Source of the DNA: Alphaproteobacteria bacterium
GTDB lineage: Bacteria; Pseudomonadota; Alphaproteobacteria; Rhodobacterales; Rhodobacteraceae
Direction of reading: 5' to 3'
Assembly (NCBI GenBank): GCA_013151335.1
Contig: JAADIJ010000135.1
Coordinates: forward strand, 1 to 41,841
DNA: 41,841 bases
This document shows, in pieces, positions 16,426 through 22,840 of the stretch. A program made the position numbers and the translations under genes. Numbering within the stretch: the first letter of the stretch is position 1; each line of letters begins with the position of its first letter. The notes beneath the pieces are model-generated. The model was given only the letters and a program-made list of their open reading frames with translations. It did no database searches and had not been told where the DNA came from.

Positions 16426-17789
16426 TGGGACGCGATCTTTCCTTTCTCTATCCAGAGATGACGCTGGCCGTTGCCGCGATGCTGATGCTGGTGGCCGAAA
16501 TGGCGCGCGCGCCGCGCCTTGCGCTGTGGCTCGGTCTGCTGGGATTAGGAGCGGCCACCGGTCTGACCCTGCCCTTGATCAACCTTGATACCACCGTGTT
16601 TGGCGAGACCTACCGCATTGATCTTCTCAGCGGTTGGGCCAAGCTGATCCTGCTTCCCGGCACGGCACTGGCCTTGCTGATGGCCCGCGCCGAGCTTCAC
16701 GGACAAGAGCGCGAGGGCAGTGTTTACAGCCTGATTTGTTTGGTGACATTGGGCGCGCTGATGCTCGCAGGCAGCGGTGACATGATGCTGTTGGTGCTTG
16801 GCGTGGTGGTAACGGGCCTTGGCTCGTTCGCACTGGTGACCTTTCCGCGCGACGATGCCGCGACCGAGGCCGGGATGAAGTTTCTGGTGTTTGGCGCGGT
16901 CACCGGAGCGGTGATGATTTATGGTCTGACCTTTTGGTTTGGTGGCGCTGGCTCGACCCTGTTCAAGGAGCTGGGCAACATGCGCGGCGGGACCGTGGTG
17001 ATGGCCGCTGGTCTGATCGCGGTGATCGTTGGTCTTGGCTATAAGGCCGCGCTGGTGCCGTTTCACTTCTGGGTGCCGGACGCCTATGAAGGCGCGCCGA
17101 TCTCGGTTGCCGCCTACATGTCCGTGATCACCAAAATCGCCGCGTTCTTCGCGCTGGCGCAGGTGTTGCGCGACTTGCCCACGTCGACCGGCTGGCCGCT
17201 GGTGCTGGCGCTGATCGCGGCGGTGACCATGACCTACGGCTATCTGACGGCGCTGGTGCAAACCAATATGGTACGTCTGCTGGCCTATTCCTCGGTCGCG
17301 CAATCGGGCTATTTCCTGCTTGGTATCGTTGCTGTCGGGGCCAACACCCTGTCGCTGCAATCGCTGATTATTTTCGGCGCGGCCTATATCGCCATGAACC
17401 TCGGAGCCTTCGCCATCGTGATGCTGGCAGGCCGGGAGCTTGCAGATTTCAAAGGCTTTGGGCGACGACATCCTGTCGCGGGCGTGGCGATGGTGCTGTT
17501 CCTCTTGTCCCTGACCGGCATCCCACCGCTGTTTGGATTTATCGGCAAAGCCTACCTTCTGGCGGCAGCGGTTGACGCGGGCTATCTGTGGCTGGCAATC
17601 ATCGGTATCCTCAACAGCGTGCTGGCGCTGGGCGTCTATCTGCGCATCATGGTGCCGATGTTCCAAGCCTCCGAGGATGAGCCACCAGCCGCCAAAGCCA
17701 CCCCGCGCCCCGAGCTGACACTGGTCTGGACCCTAAGCGCCGCCGCTACGCTGGCCTTCGGCATCTTCGCCGCCGTGTTTCCGGGATAG
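16425..17789 (+). CDS. Complex I subunit N-like antiporter-type membrane protein
   Basis: This 454-residue antiporter-like subunit is the last gene of the complex-I-like operon. The NuoN hallmark YKAALVPFHFWVPDAYEGAP with the conserved lysine is present, as are ITKIAAF, QTNMVRLLAYSSVAQSGY and GIPPLFGFIGKAYLL. The ATG at 16425 overlaps the nuoM-like stop (TGATG); the frame is open further upstream, but that would lie inside nuoM. No terminator with a T-run is visible just after the stop. The following 369 bp carry a set of small hairpins that may serve as transcript end signals. Confidence 0.92.
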   Translation: MGRDLSFLYPEMTLAVAAMLMLVAEMARAPRLALWLGLLGLGAATGLTLPLINLDTTVFGETYRIDLLSGWAKLILLPGTALALLMARAELHGQEREGSVYSLICLVTLGALMLAGSGDMMLLVLGVVVTGLGSFALVTFPRDDAATEAGMKFLVFGAVTGAVMIYGLTFWFGGAGSTLFKELGNMRGGTVVMAAGLIAVIVGLGYKAALVPFHFWVPDAYEGAPISVAAYMSVITKIAAFFALAQVLRDLPTSTGWPLVLALIAAVTMTYGYLTALVQTNMVRLLAYSSVAQSGYFLLGIVAVGANTLSLQSLIIFGAAYIAMNLGAFAIVMLAGRELADFKGFGRRHPVAGVAMVLFLLSLTGIPPLFGFIGKAYLLAAAVDAGYLWLAIIGILNSVLALGVYLRIMVPMFQASEDEPPAAKATPRPELTLVWTLSAAATLAFGIFAAVFPG

Positions 17790-18158
17790 TTCGCTTAATA
17801 CCAACACCGCATCATAATTTCGACAGAAAACACATGTTCCGCCCGGCTGACAAGCCGCGCCGCGCCGGACCCCTTGGGAATTGCGAAGCAAATCCTCTTG
17901 GGGCGACAGTGGATTGCCAGGCAATCCACGAGAGGCCTTCCCCGTCGCACCAAAGGTGCGCTTTCAGCGCAATGAGGCGCTATGCAACGGTGGTGAAAAT
18001 TGTGATGAAGCAACGGATTGCGATGCCACTTCATCCATCAATCGAGGAAATGCGCCACCCCAAGGTCCGGCGCGTCCCTCATTTGAATCTATCCACGACA
18101 GAGCCACCTGCCTGCGGGCGATGTATGCATCAAACGCCGCATCCACCCGCCAACACAC
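17790..18158. other. Intergenic region with tandem micro-hairpins, no gene seen
   Basis: This 369-bp gap lies between convergent genes. Within about 130 bp there are five short perfect hairpins: CGGCT-GACA-AGCCG (17844-17857), TTGC-GAA-GCAA (17881-17891), GTGGATTGC-CAG-GCAATCCAC (17909-17929), CGCACC-AAA-GGTGCG (17946-17960) and GCGCT-TTC-AGCGC (17958-17970). All have loops of three or four bases and none ends in a T-run. Short open frames crossing the region have no recognisable protein features. It may be a dispersed REP-like element, a structured RNA or a bidirectional transcript end. The rest (about 17971-18158) shows nothing I can name. Confidence 0.55.
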
Positions 18159-18917
18159 TCAAAAATCCTTCAAAAGTCTGGTCGTCAACGGGTCCATGAA
18201 CCCGGCAGTCGTCGCCTCGGTTTCCATCGCCATCGCGCGCTCTATATCGGTGCTTGCCGTTTGCCTTAGTGTGCGTTTCATCGCCCGCAATGACAGGCGG
18301 GGCAGGGCGGCGAGCTTTTGGGCCACGGTGCGGGCCTCGTCCATCAGGGTCGCATCATCAACCACGCGCCACGCCAAGCCAAGCGCTGCCAACTCCTCGG
18401 CACCATAACGCTCGCCCAGCATCAACATTTCGCGCGCCTTGTTCAGCCCGACGAGCGCTGGCAGCAGGGACGTCACCCCGCCGGTGACAAACAGGTTCAG
18501 CGACACCTCGGGGAAAAACCCCCGCGCGCTTGCCGCCCAGATCGGGAAATCGCAATTGATCGCCCACTCAAATCCGCCGCCTACGGCCCAGCCGTTTATC
18601 GCCCCGACCACTGGAATCTCGCCGAACATGATCGCCCGCGTCACCCGCTGGATCGCGTCCACCGCCGCTCGCGCCTCGGCCTCGTTTTCGGGGTGTTGAT
18701 GGTCTTGGCGATCATCGCCAGCACAAAAGGCGCGGCCCGCTCCGGTCAGGATAATCGCGCGGGTTTGGCTGTCGTCATTGGCATCCTCAAACGCCTGCGC
18801 CAGATCGCGGATCAGGGCCGGGTTCATGGCATTAAGTCGCTCAGGCCGATTAAGCCTGATCGTGCGCACGCCTTGATCAAGCGCGCTCAACACGGTTTCA
18901 TATTGCGGTTCACTCAT
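18159..18917 (-). CDS. Enoyl-CoA hydratase/isomerase family protein
   Basis: This 252-residue crotonase-fold enzyme has LNRPERLNAMN near the N-terminus, the oxyanion-hole segment FCAGDDR (64-70) and GWAVGGGFEW (109-118). Both hydratase acid/base residues are present, E117 and E137, separated by 20 residues as in classical enoyl-CoA hydratase. A hydration or isomerisation step on a CoA thioester is therefore likely; the exact substrate is unknown. Its start overlaps the stop of the upstream CoA-ligase gene (ATGA), so the two are co-translated and probably act in sequence. A phenylacetate or other aromatic/acyl-CoA catabolic role is possible, but no other paa genes are in view. Confidence 0.85.
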   Translation of the reverse strand: MSEPQYETVLSALDQGVRTIRLNRPERLNAMNPALIRDLAQAFEDANDDSQTRAIILTGAGRAFCAGDDRQDHQHPENEAEARAAVDAIQRVTRAIMFGEIPVVGAINGWAVGGGFEWAINCDFPIWAASARGFFPEVSLNLFVTGGVTSLLPALVGLNKAREMLMLGERYGAEELAALGLAWRVVDDATLMDEARTVAQKLAALPRLSLRAMKRTLRQTASTDIERAMAMETEATTAGFMDPLTTRLLKDF

Positions 18918-20275
18918 TGATATGTCCTCATCACGCGCCGGGTTTTTCCTTGGGTCACAGCCAGACTGCCATGGGCCAGCAACGAGACCCGAGCACTCGC
19001 GCCAAGGCTCTTTTTCAGCGCCGCCTCGATTTGATTTACCAGCGCTTCGGACGGCTCAACCCCTTGGGCCAGCTCCGCCGACACCGGCAGCACATCATGA
19101 GGCGGCGGTTGATCAAGCATGATCCGGTAATCCCCCGAGAGCGCCGGGATCGCCGCCAAAACCGAGGCCACCATGGTCGGAAACAGGTTCAAGCCGCGCA
19201 CCACCACCATGTCGTCATTGCGCCCCACCACCCGAAACCGAAAGCCGGTGCGCCCGCAATCGCAAGGCTCGGTCTCGTCAATGGTGATGATGTCGCCGGT
19301 GCGAAACCGAACCAGCGGTTGACAGTCACGCTCTAAATGGGTCAGCACAAGCTCGCCGGTTTGGCCGGGGCGGATGTCCAGAGGCTGGTCGCTTTCGGGG
19401 TCGATCAGCTCGGGATAAAGTACGTCACTGGCCATGAAATGGAGCCGTGTGTCGTCTGCACACTGGGCCGCGAAATTGCAGAAAACATCGGATACGCCGT
19501 AATTGGCATTGCGCGGCTCAAGCCCCCATTCGGCGCGAATACGGTCGCGCAAAGCCATGTCGTCAAGCCCCGGCTCTCCGCCAAACAGGCCGAGTTTCAG
19601 GCCAAGATCGCGTGGTTTCACGCCATCAAACCGCTCCGCCAGAACTCGCGCAATCACGGCAGGATAAGACGGCGTGCAGGAAATCGCGGTGACGCCGACC
19701 TCTAAAATGGTGCGAATGAGCAGCTCGGTATTGCCAACTCCGAACGGAATAACCATCGCCCCGGTGCGCTCCAGCCCCATGTGATCGGTCAGCCCGCCCA
19801 TCCACATCTGGTAGTTCAGGCAATGGACAACCGTGTCCTCGCGCCCCAACCCAGCGGAGTGCTGACAGCGCCCGGCAACCGCCTCGGTCATCGCACAATC
19901 GCGCGCCGAGAGCGCCAAATTCATCGCCTGCCCCGTGGTGCCAGAGGTGCGATGCAGCCGCGTAACCTGCGCGCGCGGGGTGTTGAGATAGTCGCCAAAT
20001 GGGGGGTGCGCCGCCTGCGAGAGCCGCAGGTCGGACTTGGAGCAGAGCGGCAATTCAGGCAGATCACTCAATCGCATCGGCGCAGAATTGCCTTGCCATA
20101 ACGTTTTATAAAACGGCGATGCGTTCACATGTTCGCGCTGGAGCTCCCACGCCGTCTGTTGCAACTCAGCCAGCAGATCTGCCGCCAGAAATTCGCCATT
20201 CTCGTGCATTTTTGGTGTCCGTAATATGCCCCAATCGTCAAAGGGCAGCCTCAGCCGCCCATTGAGTTTTGTCAA
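18914..20275 (-). CDS. Phenylacetate-CoA-ligase-like AMP-forming acyl-CoA ligase
   Basis: This adenylate-forming enzyme activates a carboxylic acid to its CoA thioester. The P-loop-like motif HRTSGTTGQ, the FRTGDI motif and the CDCGRTGFRFRVVGR segment are those of PaaK-type ligases, and length (453 residues) is close to PaaK (about 435). The PaaK-like N-terminal helix with NASPFYKTLW is present. The start is uncertain: the frame opens with TTG at 20275, and an ATG at 20209 would remove 22 residues; neither has a strong ribosome site. It overlaps the downstream enoyl-CoA hydratase by four bases, forming a two-gene operon. Substrate could be phenylacetate or a related aryl or acyl acid. Confidence 0.85.
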   Translation of the reverse strand: MTKLNGRLRLPFDDWGILRTPKMHENGEFLAADLLAELQQTAWELQREHVNASPFYKTLWQGNSAPMRLSDLPELPLCSKSDLRLSQAAHPPFGDYLNTPRAQVTRLHRTSGTTGQAMNLALSARDCAMTEAVAGRCQHSAGLGREDTVVHCLNYQMWMGGLTDHMGLERTGAMVIPFGVGNTELLIRTILEVGVTAISCTPSYPAVIARVLAERFDGVKPRDLGLKLGLFGGEPGLDDMALRDRIRAEWGLEPRNANYGVSDVFCNFAAQCADDTRLHFMASDVLYPELIDPESDQPLDIRPGQTGELVLTHLERDCQPLVRFRTGDIITIDETEPCDCGRTGFRFRVVGRNDDMVVVRGLNLFPTMVASVLAAIPALSGDYRIMLDQPPPHDVLPVSAELAQGVEPSEALVNQIEAALKKSLGASARVSLLAHGSLAVTQGKTRRVMRTYQ

Positions 20276-20322
20276 TGCACCAGATGCTGTGACGCGTCGT
20301 CAAATGCCCTTGGCGACCGCGC

Positions 20323-20721
20323 TCACCAGCCTTGCTGAAACAGAAAGCCCGCGCCATTATTGCCGGTCTGGCTGACTTGCCCGCTGGTGCCGGTGCCGAA
20401 CTGGAAAATCCCGTAGGAATTATCGTTGCCGCGCTGGCTCAAGGTCGCGTTATGGCCATTGCCTTGCTGCTCGATCACCCCGAAATTGCCGCGCCCGAAC
20501 TGGCCGATCCCGGCGGCATTATTGTTGCCGGATTGCGAGATATTGGCCCCGCTGTCGATCGCCTTGGAGATCGAATAAAGCGCGAGTATGGTGCGAACCC
20601 CGCGCGCCTCCTCGGCGTTGCGGGCGTTAAACTGAAAGCTGATCTGCCCGCCCGCGAAGGAGGGCAATGCGGCGGCGATAGAGAGGCCGAGTGCAAGGGC
20701 GATTGTGTTGAAACGTTTCAT
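20323..20721 (-). CDS. Curlin-repeat protein (minor-subunit-like)
   Basis: This 132-residue secreted protein begins with a signal peptide (MKRFNTIALALGLSIAAALPSFAG). After a non-repeat segment with FNARNAEEARGVRTILALY, it has curlin-type repeats of S-x5-Q-x-G-x-x-N form: ISQSGNNN, IGQFGRGN, IEQQGNGHN, LSQRGNDN, IFQFGTG, VSQTGNN. These build the stacked beta-helix of curli amyloid on the cell surface. I used the ATG at 20721 since AAGGAA lies just upstream; the longer frame to 20778 adds a non-signal sequence. The leading non-repeat part and the C-terminal FLFQQGW suggest a CsgB-like nucleator rather than the major subunit, with low certainty. Confidence 0.8.
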   Translation of the reverse strand: MKRFNTIALALGLSIAAALPSFAGGQISFQFNARNAEEARGVRTILALYSISKAIDSGANISQSGNNNAAGIGQFGRGNFGVIEQQGNGHNATLSQRGNDNSYGIFQFGTGTSGQVSQTGNNGAGFLFQQGW

Positions 20722-20746
20722 TTTCGTATTCCTTTTGATGCAAAAT

Positions 20747-21148
20747 TCAAAGCTCGACCGGAGGGCGCGGGCTATCACAGGTGAGTTTTTGGCCGTTCAA
20801 TCGCAGATCAAGCGTGGCGTTGATCTGATCCTTCGGGCCGTTGATATAGGTGGTCGCCAAGGTCTGGGTCTGCCCTGCTTTGGCGTCAAAGGAGCCGGAT
20901 TGATTGATCGTAGACGAGCCGCCATGACCGGATTTACGGATCTGCAAATCATAAGAGCCAGCGGCGTCAATATCGGACAATACCCAGCCCTCCAGCCGTA
21001 AATTCGCGCCGGATTTCGTGATCTCGACACCACAGCTTGGCGGCGTGATCTTGGTTTCGTGACCATAGGCCGACAAAGCGCCAAACGCCCCGACAGAGCC
21101 AAGAACCGCCGCGATCAGGCGCGCGTTAATGAAACCAAAAGTCAACAT
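20747..21148 (-). CDS. csgH: CsgH-like curli assembly chaperone
   Basis: This 133-residue periplasmic protein has an N-terminal signal-like helix (about 1-28), then an immunoglobulin-like beta-rich domain with CGVEITKSGANLRLEGWV, SYDLQIRKSGHGGSSTINQSG and a C-terminal CDSPRP. It lies between two curlin genes. This matches CsgH, the alphaproteobacterial counterpart of CsgC, which prevents premature curlin polymerisation in the periplasm. The two cysteines (about C39 and C124) are far apart and do not form a CsgC CxC motif. It is separated by 25 bp from the downstream curlin start, indicating one transcript. Confidence 0.75.
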   Translation of the reverse strand: MLTFGFINARLIAAVLGSVGAFGALSAYGHETKITPPSCGVEITKSGANLRLEGWVLSDIDAAGSYDLQIRKSGHGGSSTINQSGSFDAKAGQTQTLATTYINGPKDQINATLDLRLNGQKLTCDSPRPPVEL

Positions 21149-21223
21149 GATCGTATCCTTTCCATGAGGTTGGTTGGTCGCGCGAGATCGAATTGGCCTC
21201 GCGCGACAGTTTGCGAGACGGCT

Positions 21224-21664
21224 CTAATCCTGAATGATCACAGAGACATTGCCGTTGCCATATTGTTGGGTGTTGGCGCTGTTGCCATTGCCAAGCTGGA
21301 TCACGCCAACCGCATTGCAATTGCCCGACTGCGAGGTCGTGGCGCTCTGATTGCTGCCAAACTGCGCGACACCGGCGATATTGCAATTGCCAGCCTGCGA
21401 GGTGCTGGAAAAGTTGGAGAACCCGCTCTGGCCGATCACCGTGCGGTTGCCATTGCCGTCCTGGGCCGAAATCGAGGTGTTGCTCCAACCGTTTTGATAG
21501 ACGCTCAGCCGGTTCCAATTGCCGGTCTGTGCCGCGCCAACCCCGTTGCCGGAACCCCATTGTTGAATGTGAACCTGATTGCCATGAGCCAAAACAGGGG
21601 CCGAAAATCCGGTGGCGATGATGGCCGCAATGGCGGCGGATTTCAGAGAAAAAGTAAAAGTCAT
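21224..21664 (-). CDS. Curlin-repeat protein (CsgA-like)
   Basis: This 146-residue secreted amyloid subunit begins with a signal peptide ending near ...SAPVLAHG. Almost all of the mature protein consists of about 22-residue curlin repeats, for example VHIQQWGSGN, AAQTGNWN, VYQNGWSN, IGQSGFSN, TSQAGNCN, VAQFGSNQ, TSQSGNCN and VIQLGNGN. Absence of a long non-repeat part suggests the major subunit. Two repeats carry a cysteine in the turn (GNCN), which is unusual for a curlin. The genes for the secretion pore and accessory factors (csgG, csgE, csgF) are not in this window. Confidence 0.85.
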   Translation of the reverse strand: MTFTFSLKSAAIAAIIATGFSAPVLAHGNQVHIQQWGSGNGVGAAQTGNWNRLSVYQNGWSNTSISAQDGNGNRTVIGQSGFSNFSSTSQAGNCNIAGVAQFGSNQSATTSQSGNCNAVGVIQLGNGNSANTQQYGNGNVSVIIQD

Positions 21665-21829
21665 TGGTGCGATCCTTTTGTCAAAGTTAAGTTCCGGCGC
21701 TTAAAAAACCATGTGGCTTTTGCCGGTGAACCAACTTTGGACGAAAGGTGTTTTGACAAACAATATCGCCGCGATGTTATCGGCTGACATGCTCTGTGTT
21801 ATCGGATAACGGCCTTGAAATGTGGGGCG

Positions 21830-22840
21830 TTAACCTTGATCCGCAGGCCCAAACCCACCACCTCCGGGAGAGTGTATGACGAAAACCTCACCTGGCTTCA
21901 TCTCGACCTCGTCATTGCCTTTGAGCCTCTGAGCACTGCCGTCATGCCGCTCGATCATGTTCTCGCCGGTTTTACCTGCTCCTCCGCCCTCAAGGCCAAA
22001 AGCGCGCGTGATCCGGTGCGAGGACAAAACCGTGGCCGTCATCCCCTCTAAAAACCTGAGCTTGCGAATGGTGCCGTCACCGCCACGATATTTGCCGACC
22101 CCGCCAGAGCCGCGCCGGATCGAAAACTCCTCCAGCCGCACCGGAAACCGGGTTTCAAGCACCTCGGGATCGGTCATGCGCGTGTTGGTCATGTGGCAAT
22201 GCACGGCACTGGTGCCATCAAACCCGTCGCCCGCCCCGGTGCCGCCGCAAATGGTCTCGTAATTCTGATAAATCTCGTTGCCATAAACGAAATTATTCAT
22301 CGTCCCTTGCGAGCCGGCAAGCACCCCGAGCGCCCCATAAAGCGCGTCCGTGATCGACTGGCTGACCTCGGTATTGCCGGAAATCACCGCGGCAGGAAAA
22401 TCAGGATTGATCATGCTGCCTTTGGGGACGCGAATTTCCAGCGGCTTCAAACAGCCCTCGTTCATGGGAATATCCGCCCCGACCAGCGTGCGAAACACAT
22501 AGAGCACCGCCGCGCGGCAAATCGACCGCGGCGCGTTGTAATTGAGTGTGTCCTGCGGCGAGGTTCCGGCGAAATCAATCACGGCGCGGCGTGCCTTACG
22601 ATCAACCTTGATCGCCACCTTAATCTCGGCCCCGCTGTCCAGCGCGTAAGTAAAATGGCAATCCTTCAGCACCTCTAAAACCCGCCGCACGCTCTCCTCG
22701 GCGTTGTCCTGAACGTGGGACATATAGGCGTGAACCACCTCCAAGCCGAACTGCCCGACGATCTTGCGGAGCTCACGCACGCCGGTTGCATTGGCGGCAA
22801 CTTGTGCTGCCAGATCGGCCATGGGTTGATATTGCGGCAA
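21830..22840 (-). CDS. Hydantoinase B/5-oxoprolinase domain, C-terminal part after frameshift
   Basis: This segment encodes the C-terminal two thirds of a hydantoinase B (HyuB) domain: ADLAAQVAANATG, then IDFAGTSPQDTLNYNAPRS, a glycine-rich GGTGAGDGFDGTSAVHCHMTNTRMTDPE, RRGSGGVGKYRGGDGT and the final HSPGGGGFG. It has no proper start of its own: the first codon is TTG within the upstream frame, and the HyuB N-terminus is found in the other frame just before it. It is therefore the distal half of one gene with the next entry. Together they would give about 1,200 residues, the usual length of a single-chain 5-oxoprolinase. A one-base deletion near 22822-22832, real or a sequence error, separates the frames. 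Confidence 0.85.
   Translation of the reverse strand: MPQYQPMADLAAQVAANATGVRELRKIVGQFGLEVVHAYMSHVQDNAEESVRRVLEVLKDCHFTYALDSGAEIKVAIKVDRKARRAVIDFAGTSPQDTLNYNAPRSICRAAVLYVFRTLVGADIPMNEGCLKPLEIRVPKGSMINPDFPAAVISGNTEVSQSITDALYGALGVLAGSQGTMNNFVYGNEIYQNYETICGGTGAGDGFDGTSAVHCHMTNTRMTDPEVLETRFPVRLEEFSIRRGSGGVGKYRGGDGTIRKLRFLEGMTATVLSSHRITRAFGLEGGGAGKTGENMIERHDGSAQRLKGNDEVEMKPGEVFVIHSPGGGGFGPADQG

Noticed and set aside
8864-17789. Ordinary respiratory complex I operon
   Set aside because: NuoC, E, F, G and I are missing, and the B and D parts lack Fe-S cysteines and quinone-site histidines.
8864-17789. Mrp antiporter or DabAB-type operon
   Set aside because: The A, H and J subunits and the B/D fusion do not occur in those systems.
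17881-18408. Plus-strand open frame over the hairpin region and the hydratase gene
   Set aside because: It runs antisense to a clear enoyl-CoA hydratase and has low-complexity, non-family sequence.
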